Below, one piece after another: positions 63,201 through 64,000 of a stretch of DNA of 64,000 nucleotides (positions are counted from its first letter, which is position 1; every line of letters begins with the position of its first letter). The position numbers were made by a program, and so were the translations under genes. Location: assembly GCA_964352735.1 (NCBI GenBank), contig CAYGTC010000002.1, forward strand, positions 144,277 through 208,276, written 5' to 3'. This DNA comes from NORP309 sp964352735 (GTDB lineage: Bacteria > Pseudomonadota > Gammaproteobacteria > Xanthomonadales > Marinicellaceae). Below the pieces are notes generated by a model. The model did no database searches and had not been told where the DNA came from. It was given only the letters and a program-made list of their open reading frames with translations.

Positions 63201-64000
63201 AGTTCCACCAACACTTAGTGAGGCAAAGGATTGTTCAGCAAAAGTATCAAAGTTGACAGAAGCACATTGCAGGAAGCTGTCCCCGGGTTTGAAAGATAAG
63301 TGATCAATGATCGTTGCAATGTGTTGACTGATACTGCCGTGCTCTATCATGACGCCTTTAGGAATGCCAGTAGAACCAGAGGTATAAATGACATAAGCCA
63401 AATGCTGAAGGCTTAAATTTTTTCTTTGCGGATTGATATCAGGCAGTTTTTTAAGTACTGATGAAGTATTGATGTCATCAAGACATACCAACTCAATATT
63501 TTCCAACAAGCTTATATGCTTTTGTTGACTGATCACAACAGCAACATTGCTGTCTTCAATCATAAAAGAGGTTCTTTTCACAGGGTAATTAGGGTCTAAC
63601 GGTAAGTAAGCAGCCCCTGCTTTAAGTATGGCAATCATACCAATCATCATGTCGACAGATCGACTCATGCATAAGCCAACCACATCATCCATTTGCACAC
63701 CTCTATTGATCAAATGGTGTGCCAATTGATTGGCTAAAGTATTCATGTGTTGATAACTGATGGACTGATCACCACAAACCACCGCTATTTTATCAGGATA
63801 GTTGAGCACCTGCTGCTCGAATCTGTTATGTAAAAATTGTCGAGGTTTATGTTCAATGGCAAACAATGAGTCCACAAGACCATATGTATATTTTGGACTT
63901 ACAATAGGTAACCTTGATAAGGTTTGTTGAGGCTGTTCACTGATCCCTTGTAATAACACAACAAAACTGTCAGCCATGCGTTTAATGCTTGATGCATCAA
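36237..64000 (-). CDS. Giant NRPS, 5'-partial, 8 A domains, terminal thioesterase
   Basis: Cytoplasmic multimodular NRPS that builds and releases a peptide. The frame is open to the right edge. The Met codon at 63975-63977 is internal: the codons before it (reading ...DASSIKR) complete the C-terminus of a condensation domain, so the true start is outside. Domain order, numbered from that Met: end of C (1-40), A (46-526), T (GGDS about 596), E (650-1073), C (1082-1527), A, T, C (2173), A, T, C (3226), A, T, C (4286), A, T (GGDS 5284), E (5335-5773), C (5777), A, T, C (6867), A, T, C (7913), A (8360-8863), T (8910), TE (8957-9246). All complete C and E domains keep HHxxxDG and all carrier domains keep GGHS or GGDS. 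Predicted residues: basic(D), Pro, Gln, Val/Ile, Glu(D), Pro, Gln, Lys2-type substrate. Stop TAA is at 36237-36239 and the next NRPS starts 15 nt later, so they are co-transcribed. No stop or frameshift breaks the frame. Confidence 0.97.
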   Translation of the reverse strand, partial: DASSIKRMADSFVVLLQGISEQPQQTLSRLPIVSPKYTYGLVDSLFAIEHKPRQFLHNRFEQQVLNYPDKIAVVCGDQSISYQHMNTLANQLAHHLINRGVQMDDVVGLCMSRSVDMMIGMIAILKAGAAYLPLDPNYPVKRTSFMIEDSNVAVVISQQKHISLLENIELVCLDDINTSSVLKKLPDINPQRKNLSLQHLAYVIYTSGSTGIPKGVMIEHGSISQHIATIIDHLSFKPGDSFLQCASVNFDTFAEQSFASLSVGGTLHLSGDTLMDNNEFYAYCNIHAISVTDLSPSYLTALLNDDKDQFWHHCTLSKVVVGGESLPKGLVKRWFESGANHGCQLFNAYGPTEATITSSIKAINTIEPLISIGQALSGRQLLILDDQLNIVPQGVAGQIGIAGHCLARGYLNRPKQTADRFIEKKLVVDLPPIRLYLTGDIGRYLSNGELAFLGRSDEQVKIRGFRIELGEIEQQLSLHDEVDVCVASVIVDESKRKNLAVFFSSARQSISQENEAELRHHLMAVLPPYMVPSHFVLIDKWPLLPNGKIDRSALLLPNASKTLSGNYKAPQGQIETALCEIWADVLNMPLSKVGVIDNFFGMGGDSILSIQIVSRAQIKGLRLTIKLIFEHQTIRDLAPHVMTSRIHASQKAVQGNMPLLPIQHNFFEDETDLHHYNQALLLNPPEDFTQSHLKLFVRHLFQRHDALRLRFSKVDNQWQANHCEFNDEMCEQSMDELICEMSDFSDLSEKAQSHHSGLDLQKGPLFKALYCHHGNGQKRLLLIIHHLLVDGVSWRILLDDLALMYQQMILNKPLKLLKKTSSYQEWGHFLHSYANSSDVLREKKYWQTTVDASRTLAVPRKEQSKYKDRYASVEWQLDSDITAILLTDAQNAYSTQINELLLAGLLKACHTWLGINDVCIDLEGHGRQELYDKIDLSQTVGWFTTLFPLYLSSEKMDCHSVICAVKEQNRAVPHQGIGYGVLKYLAGETEWKSHRSPILFNYHGVVSDKKSDDKSFRISSENHGDVISPLRQEEHGINFNGSVFDDRLSFTISYHQLSYLASDIKQLLNYFEQSIKEIVDHCLSLKQKHLTPSDFALIEVSQKQLDQWQAVYDISNVYPATTIQKGMLFHSALDDSAYVSQMLVTLENGVDVSVLEKAWHKLLNRHDVLKTVFVKSDAGEIIQLVQKNTHMDWQLDDLSDKQSQQQSEIIEQARVNDKQQGFILSKGPLMRFKLWYLGSGKYRMMLSDHHAITDGWSMPIIFAEVMELYRNEKSAFKLSLPVPVPYRNYVQWLQKQNHQKALDYWSNQLSDINGSCVIFEANNKGKGHLHHQLNINQETCNTLQRFVRDARLTMNTVLLGVWAYVLNLYQYNDKKIVMGTTVSGRPADLPGVESMIGLFINTIPLCIDVNQDNNLKEWLQSIHLQQISSDQFSHLPLTDIQKITNCGTHASLFDTLFVFENYPFDENVVNNENNGFAVSAVDAHEETDYSVMITASLTDQLNIKFSAKNSHFNETALKRLADHFYQVLLSINGSNEQKLEDLRPFSHHQLHYLMEQSSAEINSVIESKLIHELLETQSNDYPDNHALIFEEQSFSYHELNAVINQLSHYLMQQGVKAGDVVGLCMDRCCELVIGLMAILKTGASYVPLDVSYPQNRLDHIMSDCELSVVLSQSHLRSITDEKNIQQVFVDDAAVLKAVNLCSVENPQVQGVSPEDVAYIIYTSGSTGQPKGVMQTHRTLVNLVQAQSSDKGLLKRMNTLQFAPISFDVSIQEIVTSWYTGSCLVMISDQQKQDLNHLPALIQKHGIERLFVPPVVLNWLAEAFMTQGYEVSEMKEVIVAGEALHISHHLAEYLLEHPSCSLWNHYGPTETHVATAALIGVSDVTNRSIAPPIGQALPNVSCYVLDSNQRLLPYGVIGELYIGGAGLAQGYVNQQAMTDERFIEYTFEDITTELLYRTGDMVRYLENGDLAFMGRMDDQVQIRGFRIELGEIEQQLSAHLDVVSCAVVVHESDTGDEHLAAYFVSRSVSDDELLITDIKTALQQRLPHYMMPNLFKRLADMPLTDNGKVDVKTLPKFDVSAMAAIYIEPIGEVEQGMAEIWAGLLKIDQHSISRDANFFALGGHSLLSVRLLAEINNRFDCELSIGEVFEQPQLSQLSTLIEASNKKVRPEIVVVDRSNGPLPTSYAQQRLWFIDQMDGGSVHYNMPSALRVEGRFVTEVAEQAFDRIISRHESLRTIFSEGVDGPLQIIVEDYKFNLTQVDLIDLPASVQIEQIEQAMQADANTAFDLNKALMLRASYYHLNDEAGVLLFNMHHIASDGWSMGVLIREFVTLYESLLSSEKVTLPDLSIQYADYAHWQRQWLQGEVLESQLAYWQQQLAELPQVHSLPMDHKRPVKQSFNGAVYEFSIDSSVLGELETIAMENQATLFMVVHAAFAILLSRYSNNPNIVMGTPVANRRQKTLESLIGFFVNTLVLRADCAGDLSFVAFLEQIKNSNLDAQANQDVPFEHLVDRINPERSTQYSPLFQVMLSLNNNEAVDFDLTDVSFKPIESPEVTAKFDLELSVGVEAGDLNCVFVYNTDLFSESQVLRFAESFILLMTGIAEDCSQLVSQLPILAEQEQNYLLQILNQTQLDHGQQRCLHQLFEQQVSLRPDQLAVCHEGQSLSYQALNEQANQLGHYLLSRGVESGDVVGVCLERGVSLITAVMAIMKTGCAYVPLDVNHPKARLGYMINDSGLSMVLTQNSIQDIVFDLVDNHLVIDDIGVMADVSVCSTEDIHIASLSTDDLAYIIYTSGSTGLPKGVMVEHHSVFNLCCNLSEKMPGVVSGQWGWLASLSFDASVQGLCALVSGQTLQIVSQEAKTDTEQLAKLLSEHDLSIIDCTPTLVDLWLNIGLGPILPNLLIGGESISVELWSKLVEWQNQYDKTAYNVYGPTECCVDSSFTRIKGDQPHIGRALNNVEFYVLGSDHEVCPFGSVGELYIAGSGVARGYVNQIDLTEQRFLDVYLPEVGMKRLYKTGDRVHYLQSGDLAFDGRIDAQVKIRGYRIELAEVEQQMLGYDGIDAAVVIARDDRLLGYYVSAETGSDYEENLKSHLMKHLAEYMLPSVLIGLDELPMTANGKIDHRALPESVDVDDYRAPIGGIEQGLAEIWAGLLKVDQHSISRDANFFALGGHSLLSVRLLAEISNRFNCELSIREVFEQPQLSQLSSLIEFSHKQVRPEIVLVDRSADSLLTSYAQQRLWFIDQMDGVSTHYNMPSVMRVEGAFNTMIAQYAFDQIIARHESLRTIFVDDSDGPLQVIVEDFDFNITQIDLSDLPNSVQEQKIDKAIKVDSKQSFDLTKDLMLRVSYLKLSDDEGVLLFNMHHIASDGWSMGVLIKEFMKLYEAKLSGKDYPLLPMSIQYVDYAHWQRQWLQGEVLASQLNYWDMQLADLPSVHSLPLDAERRAQQSFEGEVHEFTIDAAIVNKLNVIALDNQATIFMVVHAVFAIVLSRYSNNSDVVIGTPVANRLQKELEGLIGFFVNTLVLRVDCVGDLSFTEFLKQIKETNLDAQANQDVPFEHLVDRVNPERSTSHNALFQVLLSMNTNDDISVDLPNVTLNSEKTNDVTAKFDLELYAIAVDEGLHCSFVYNTDLFVANTIERFAQSLQRVFLAVTQNSTQSITKLPLLAESEQQLLVEDFNNFNVDYPIDQTLTQLFEQQVKEYPDHVALRYQDKTITYQQLNQQANQLAHQMIDLGLKPQSNVGICSHRSIEMVVTILATLKAGCAYVPLDPGYPVQRLSFIIEDTQCFLLFHQAGFEHTLNKMTDIHAINIEQALSAAHLEYYPKTNLDISLSALSNAFIIYTSGSTGKPKGVLGHHLGIVRLVSHPNYITLDSSTITVLMSSISFDATHFELWGALLNGGSVVLYSKKQMDLSVLNQIINNNKVNTVFMTIGLFEQWSLEVEGLDSLRWIITGGDIVNPVVVHRVQQVLSDVNIINAYGPTENCTFSTTYQIPRSQEPLDNLPIGHAINGTSTYILDNNLQLCPLGSTGELYLGGAGVAHGYLHREKLTAQHFINNPFNKDDRIYKTGDLVKYDNKGCISFVGRVDKQLKVRGFRVEVGEIEHVLTSLEYINAALIEVFIDQSGQKSVVAYLIAEEKATDTTVLIDQVKSDVKQQLPAYMLPSAYVLLDAFPLNINGKVDRNALPQPNRDRHTEYVAPIGHQEKTLTKTWSYLLKIPEEQISREAHFFELGGHSLLAIRLLAEIRNIFNCELSVRDIFETPQLSMLAAKIDTSSVASCPEVTQIKRDIDLVLSYAQQRLWFIDQMDGGSAHYNMPAAMRVVGDFNLKTAQHAFDQIIDRHESLRTVFVDGADGPLQVIIEDFDFCITEIDLRDLPKPVQEQKIDEAMKVDSHQSFDLKKDLMLRVSYLFLNEDEGVLLFNMHHIASDGWSMGVLVKEFVAFYTEGCSGESIAMPSLAVQYVDYAHWQRKWLQGTVLEAQLDYWAEQLADLPLVHSLPLDHDRPKHQSFNGAGFHFKLDSSVLQQLEVIALDSQATLFMVIHAAFVILLSRYSNNRDIVIGTPVANRQQKELEDLIGFFVNTLVLRADCDGSLSFVQFLDQIKNTNLDAQANQDVPFEHLVDRINPERSTSHSPLFQVMLNLNNNQATTLELPNVRLEPLQGEEVVAKFDLILNAITVDQGQGNELSCSFVYNTDLLEQTTIEKLSVSLVQILVAITEDATQSIAQLPVLAAKEQRYLLDTLNDTRVNYSDELCIHQLFEQQVQETPDNLAVFYEGQSLSYAELNQKSNRLAHYLIDQGVKPDDIIGICLERSNVMVVCLLAIMKAGGAYLPLDPEYPQARLKHIMSDSEASLVLTQRSLIEITGHDSRQQVVLDDQTLIETLSSLNTDNPVVTDLTSQHLAYVIYTSGSTGLPKGVMIEHHSIINLSENVKKITAQIPEGLWGWCASIAFDSSVKGLCALITGRGLQVITTEQKTDEKALRRILGDQQIAIIDCTPSLLDLWFTFGLRDMLPNLIIGGEKISDGQWRRLVEWQEQKHTLAINIYGPTEASVNSTFTFITGEYSHIGAALDNVSCYVLDENKQLVPYGTTGELYIGGAGLARGYKNQADLTASRFIQHQFDDKKVMRLYKTGDVVKYSDEGNLIFVGREDEQVKIRGYRIELGEIEQQLNNNAQIESSLVVVSPAKQLIAYITNKNAVKNHSSFIKDIRSELMSQLPDYMIPGAFVLLDEFPLTVNGKVDRKALPEPDMFHDEYVAPQGEAEIQLSEIWSSVLNMPVEKISATDGFFTLGGDSILSIQVVSRVQEAGYKLTIKQIFEHQNIKAIALHMTVKATQISQRTVDGKIHLLPIQRDFFTDETDLHHYNQAVALKVPNDFTLHFLKQCVELIYQRHDALRLRFNKQQDGWSARHQSFDSSMVTQTVSEMSCKNDKEASAELNRYQRSLCVEQGPLFKAILRKDSEGSNDLLLIIHHLVVDGVSWRILINDLQRLYRQHSNGQPLELLPKTSSYQSWSNHLKTYAHSSELLAEKAYWNRVLSASTDVLSAKRIPICNEQPHEINFINQSMILDEGNTSLLLTHAQKAYNTQINELLLAALLLAFNRWVDCQYLSLALEGHGREEIDDAIDLSQTLGWFTTVYPVNIGCDNTDIMSIICAVKEQLRCVPHHGLGFGLLKHFSESGNDFSYKPSIIFNYLGQFNEVKSDGVDFQPSDRSIGDLSSPERHPGYDFSFNGLVSDGHLTFNATYNQNVFDDESVDILLQYFRQSIIKMVEHCVEPTSGCLTPSDFPLINVSQQQLDVWQNDCQIQDIYPTTPMQQGMLFHSAMQQSAYVTQLIFTFDGLKRPAFCNAWQAVINRHDILRTVFIKTDAGELLQLVHESVELEWSLSDLANMSDDQQVSLIESERQSDKSRGFEAAEGPMLRLKFWRLGQGSYRVMLSHHHAITDGWSMPLIFSDVIANYQAELTGKTVQLPTLMPYRHYIQWLLKQNQQQALAFWQQDLSEVEGPTLMVQPIANQNTGHLHCQLSINSEITQQLQSIVKTQGVTMNSVLLACWSYVLSRYSNHDRVVFGTTVSGRPAELAGVEQMVGLFINTIVVNFEVPTSQTVDDWIKFIHAKQVERNEYSHVPLVEVQQLAGVDNEQRLIDTLFVFENYPVDETSINTEQQGLEASDFEAFDETDYTVMITASVTDELLLRLSVKNSHFTEQSLEQLTQHVEQVLYSITQNVQKSVESLSMLTRQQHQHQLYDLNKHDDALPQQRCIHEWLELQALNNPFHPAVCFEGETLSYQILNQRINQWSHYLIEQGVEYSDVIGLCLDRSLEMIIGLMAILKSGVAYVPLDATLPHKRLRHMIDDAGIKLILTQSHLSEVTSGYRQMLMDDDRLIATVTGYCTDNPVVNHLNPTSLAYIIYTSGSTGHPKGVLQTHQTINNLIQAQASDKGLSTRMNTLQFAPISFDVSIQEIATCWYTGSCLQLISNQAKEALDQLPQLIEQQRIERLFLPPVVLNWLAEVYVNQMNHEQPLGQHIKEVVVAGEALQVSDDLATFLKQQLSCRLWNHYGPTETHVATTALIDSVHLDNCHVLPPIGKALAGLSCYVLDRYRRLMPYGGIGELYVSGAGLAQGYVNQAELTAERFIDHVFSDGKRQRLYRTGDVVRYLESGQLAFMGRIDDQVQIRGFRIELGEVQQQLLAHPDILSSAVLVQSDVSGNQHLVGYVQSQSSSVDSEWLADVKNDLSKQLPHYMVPTVLHCLDEIPLTRNGKIDYRALPVVDLAAELGKYIKPVGEIQQELAEMWGHLLNIEVSEISADAHFFALGGHSLLSVRLLSEISHGFGCELSIQDIFEKPQLSQLAQLIDSSEDTVRHDITIIDREKEKLKLSFAQQRLWFIDQMDGGSSHYNLPSAMRVVGAFNTKIAQYAFDQIIARHESLRTIFVEDSEGPLQVIVEDFDFCITEIDLRDLPKSVQEQKIDEAIKVDGNQSFDLKNDVMLRVSYLALSDDEGVLLFNMHHIASDGWSMGVLVKEFMTLYKCRLAGKESPLLPLNIQYADYAHWQRQWLQGEVLESQLAYWDQQLADLPQVHNLPLDHDRLEHQSFNGAAHKFTLDSSVLNHLEVIALDNQVTLFMVVHAVFSILLSRFSNNRDIVIGTPVANRKHKSLENLIGFFVNTLVLRIDCKGDMSFDEYLQQIKTVNLDAQAHQDVPFEHLVDRLNPHRSTQHSPLFQIMLSMNNNDESLFHLSDIDFLPIQKKTTAKFDLELGIGVENGELSGHFVYNIDLFTSSSIARFADGFQRLIKAIISDDRQRLSQLSLLQEQERYHLIKTLNNTQKSFGKQKCLHQLFEEQVALTPNHVAVCQGEHALTYQTLNLQANQLAHYLLDHGHEVGDIIGICLDRSVSTVVSVMSVLKAGCVYLPLDPNYPQARLKHMIVDSGLSTVLTNKQVFNTLSGVDTDLIVLDNKGVASELMDCAIENPVISALNWNHLAYIIYTSGSTGVPKGVMIEHRSVINLCMNLKQSLKEMQSGQWGWLASLSFDASLQGLCALSLGQTLTVVPQETKTDTQAITQLLSESHINLLDCTPTLVELWLNIGLGHLLPNLLIGGEAISVELWSKLVKWQKQFDKKAYNVYGPTECCVDASFTRITGAEPHIGQAMNNIEFYVLGIHGEIVPYGTTGELYIGGEGLARGYINQPQMTEEKFIEYTFDENQSKRLYKTGDLVRHLKSDNLAFIGRTDHQVKVRGFRIEQNEIIHQMMQHDDVKSAALTINEGHLIGYFTSNSEASVTSLIDQINRHLKQYLAEYMMPSILMRLETLPMTVNGKIDHQALPKPEFNASNKMEQSIGPTENALAQIWADLLKIETKIISRDVNFFELGGHSLLLTQMLHAVVQKFDVQLPIKSVFAAPTIGQMAKKIEGKQGIQSQLKAVDHQGPVPLSYAQYRVWFIEQLKDHTNEHNMTSAVRIIGIFKPAILQNALNSMIAQHEILRTRIEVIDNQPCQIVEDHYDYDISIKDLRGLPNVDCVKKVKELTYLHDTQVFDLSTLPLLSVLVLQVENEEFLLHFNIHHIISDGWSQQLFFAQLMDNYQSHLDNKQGSKTVTDLNYGDYAHWQNQFLQSEQADEQRAFWQQYLHDCNEHLSLPIENSQSDFNAKHSHCSTIINEALSRKLKSLSHLHQGSLFNVLHSAFAVLLGRLSGENDFNIGLPVTGRHIYGTQDMLGMFLNNLPIRHQLDLSVPYDELLKQQINNVNQVLSHQDIPFEKIIEISGCDRSPEHTPLFQILFNMLSLPESESEKVNNDFVVEARSTAEIETKFNMTLYLAETKEGVNISCHFNSALYEVKVIEQLLNQYSYLLTQIAENSQQVCAQYSLNVGPCLIEHDAIERFHTDDVMALFYRRVKWSPESVAVIDGDEKWTYQMLKSASDHVSCTLQSLDISCGDVVTIMATRHVSVVIAIMATLQTGAAYSIVLPDSPVYQISQHISVVNTSVLLLCESDQDYSQALLSALNNSLDVIEVNNYSSSYSEITPPFVPFNNKPEQLACITFTSGSSGQPKAICGTHAGLSGYLQWWPDQFNVTTQDRFSMLSGLAHDPLQRDIFSSLCIGACVVMPSEKDFTALKFVEWIKNERISVMHLTPAMAEAIAIEGIVPIDSVKTILLTGEALRFETVQQLRKFNSIVALYNCYGASESQRALTYYHIPGAMDFSLSPIARSTPDTRLRIVNEYGTDCGAGEPGEIFIESAQLSRGYMHDDALNAACFNEIGSGLRSYKTGDLGLYLSNGDIQYLGRRDFQVSIRGYRVELGEIEHHLLQIPEVNSTAVVLKKEDTLVAFVSLNVTEDSNVLKNIKSELESKLAPYLIPSIFTVINQMPLNANGKLDRKALLKLEVDDQAIAFVAPANHDQIQLIKVISETLDIPADKISMKASFFELGGHSLSLLKVLKKLSKQGITIDIRRFYESKSLIEICDDKKHSEVESTYPCIVKLNHCLSGTPLFMVHPLIGRVDCYKQLADDLAEVCPVYGVQAPFLSGQDCAFNDVQQLAEEYVNQLLMVQPSGPYRIVGWSLGGRIAQKMIITLQNLGHEIEYYAAFDSMLFYRDKESNTQYQALQHAFWVFSTDLSEVDSQAQQYESIWQASSEMIADLPDSKQASLVADLLIDQGFETHLPDKKSVVLALKFAINLPMEQKTLQPIDIKGRSVLFIASENDDRLMLKYGWRKAVQSPSEYVMVNGEHNSLLSGESYIQIKNKLIKDLSISAPNLGLKQTTQNKKN
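36250..37130 (-). other. Type I thioesterase domain (product release)
   Basis: Alpha/beta-hydrolase TE that hydrolyses or macrocyclizes the finished chain. It opens with GTPLFMVHPLIGRVDCY. The nucleophile is the Ser in GWSLGG (codon 36858-36860), the probable acid is the Asp in AAFDSML (27 residues later), and the His lies in NGEHNSLL (codon 36354-36356). All three expected triad residues are present, so it looks active. Hydrolysis versus cyclization cannot be read from sequence. Confidence 0.92.
37140..40250 (-). other. NRPS module 8 of gene 1: C-A(Lys2-type)-T
   Basis: Atypical terminal module. The C domain reads SYAQYRVWFIEQ with HHIISDGWSQQ (about 39830). The A domain lacks the usual A2 motif (AAYSIVLPD in place of GAYLPLDP), has FTSGSSGQPKA for A3, AHDPLQRD (about 38265) for A4 and YGASESQRA for A5. 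By-eye code DPRHLTCRA is close to that of fungal alpha-aminoadipate reductase Lys2. No reductase follows; the T domain (ELGGHSLSL) leads straight into the TE. Confidence 0.8.
40270..43390 (-). other. NRPS module 7 of gene 1: C(LCL)-A(Gln)-T
   Basis: The C domain has SFAQQRLWFIDQ and HHIASDGWS (about 42975). The A domain has FDASLQGL (about 41420), DCTPT, LLIGGEA and NVYGPTECCVD. Code DAQDLGVVD (Gln) is identical to that of module 3. The carrier is ELGGHSLLL. Confidence 0.85.
43430..46665 (-). other. NRPS module 6 of gene 1: C(DCL)-A(Pro)-T
   Basis: The C domain starts at DIYPTTPMQQGMLFHS and has HHAITDGWSMP (about 46180). The A domain has FDVSIQEI (about 44645), LFLPPVV and YGPTETHVA. Code DVQLVAHVA is Pro-type. 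It is the duplicate of module 2, about 14.05 kb away; MNTLQFAPISFDVSIQEI is identical in the two. Confidence 0.8.
46670..51130 (-). other. NRPS module 5 of gene 1: C(LCL)-A(Glu-like)-T-E
   Basis: The A domain has FDSSVKGL (about 49140), DCTPS, LIIGGEK and NIYGPTEASVN. Code DSKDIGIVN: Lys at 239 points to an acidic side chain, so Glu is favoured. The carrier is TLGGDSIL and is followed by an E domain with HHLVVDGVSWRIL (about 47590) and EGHGREEI, giving D-Glu. The A domain is a close relative of the Gln domain in the first module of the gene ending at 10194. Confidence 0.78.
51160..54310 (-). other. NRPS module 4 of gene 1: C(LCL)-A(Val/Ile)-T
   Basis: The C domain has HHIASDGWS near 53905. 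The A domain has FDATHFELW (about 52345), FMTIGLF, IITGGD and NAYGPTENCTF. Code DAFFIGATF resembles the aliphatic DAFW/FxGxTF group, giving Val or Ile. This module has no partner in the internal duplication of this gene. Confidence 0.75.
54340..57480 (-). other. NRPS module 3 of gene 1: C(LCL)-A(Gln)-T
   Basis: The C domain has SYAQQRLWFIDQ and HHIASDGWS (about 57050). The A domain has FDASVQGL (about 55490), DCTPT, LLIGGES and NVYGPTECCVD. Code DAQDLGVVD is the standard Gln code as I know it. The carrier is ALGGHSLL. Confidence 0.85.
57500..60740 (-). other. NRPS module 2 of gene 1: C(DCL)-A(Pro)-T
   Basis: The C domain begins with the NVYPATTIQKGMLFHS signature and has HHAITDGWSMP (about 60245), the form that follows every E domain in this locus, so it is called DCL. 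The A domain has FDVSIQEI (about 58695), LFVPPVV and YGPTETHVA. Code DVQLIAHVA differs from the Pro code I recall (DVQLIAHVV) at the last position only. The carrier is ALGGHSLL. Confidence 0.8.
60745..63860 (-). other. NRPS module 1 of gene 1: A(basic residue)-T-E
   Basis: The A domain has YTSGSTG near 63365 and FDTFAEQ near 63250. By-eye code DTEDVGAIT: acidic residues at 239 and 278 are typical of pockets for Lys, Orn or Arg. The carrier is GMGGDSIL. The E domain carries HHLLVDGVSWRIL (about 61640) and EGHGRQEL, so the residue should be delivered in D form. The exact basic amino acid is uncertain. Confidence 0.8.
63880..64000 (-). other. Condensation domain, C-terminal end only
   Basis: The residues MADSFVVLLQGISEQPQ and the codons just upstream match the C-terminal helix and linker seen after other condensation domains here (compare FAESFILLMTGIAEDCSQ about 7.8 kb further into the gene). 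The catalytic HHxxxDG lies outside the window, so its type (LCL, DCL or starter) cannot be judged. Confidence 0.85.

Noticed and set aside
63975..63977. Met codon as the start of the giant NRPS
   Set aside because: The frame stays open to base 64000 and the residues on both sides of the Met belong to the end of a condensation domain, so this is an internal Met.
1..64000. tRNA, rRNA, CRISPR arrays, prophage or insertion sequences
   Set aside because: Practically all DNA is NRPS coding sequence; the repeats present are homologous modules within genes, not spacer-repeat arrays or mobile elements.

Overview
The whole 64 kb window is the interior of one giant non-ribosomal peptide synthetase (NRPS) locus. 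All genes lie on the minus strand, and neither end of the locus is inside the window. The DNA is AT-rich and the proteins are rich in Gln, Asn and Ile. Domain style (SYAQQRLWFIDQ condensation domains, TubC-type docking domains) suggests a low-GC Gram-negative bacterium, probably a gammaproteobacterium; this is inference. I see no MbtH-like protein, transporter, regulator, phosphopantetheinyl transferase, tailoring enzyme, tRNA, rRNA, CRISPR array or transposase here.

Layout in transcription order (right to left). (1) 36237-64000: a megasynthase of more than 9,250 residues whose N-terminus is beyond the right edge. It holds 8 adenylation domains and 2 epimerization domains and ends in a thioesterase (TE). 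(2) 28440-36221: a 2,593-residue two-module NRPS, starting 15 nt after gene 1 stops and opening with a condensation domain without a docking domain. (3) A gap of about 770 nt holding a hairpin, the decayed C-terminus of a TE (28020-28232), a second strong hairpin, an AT-rich stretch and a 34-codon ORF (27672-27776) that ends 3 nt before the next NRPS start. (4) 10194-27668: a 5,824-residue five-module NRPS with an N-terminal TubC-type docking domain and an acidic C-terminal tail. (5) 1-10159: an NRPS starting 34 nt further on, also with a TubC-type docking domain, with three full modules before it runs off the left edge. In total there are 18 adenylation domains, 17 complete and 2 partial condensation domains, 4 epimerization domains and 1 intact TE.

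Specificity codes were read by eye, anchored on the GrsA Phe-domain positions 235-331. Gene 1 predicts ...D-basic residue, Pro, Gln, Val/Ile, D-Glu, Pro, Gln, X, then TE release. Genes 2-4 predict D-Leu-like, Ser-variant, D-Gln, Leu-like, Ala-like, unknown, X, Ser, unknown, aromatic-like, and then continue off the edge. X in both lines is an adenylation domain of the alpha-aminoadipate reductase (Lys2) type, with a code close to that of Lys2. Every E domain is followed by a condensation domain of the distinct clade expected to accept a D-residue donor.

The TE in mid-operon followed by a new N-terminal condensation domain implies either two assembly lines, or one line whose gene order differs from its protein order (genes 2, 3, 4 ... 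then gene 1). The sequences beyond both edges would decide this. The most unusual items are the paired Lys2-type modules, an internal duplication of about 14 kb in gene 1, the TE remnant, and the small ORF with its repeated 9-nt motif upstream of gene 3.
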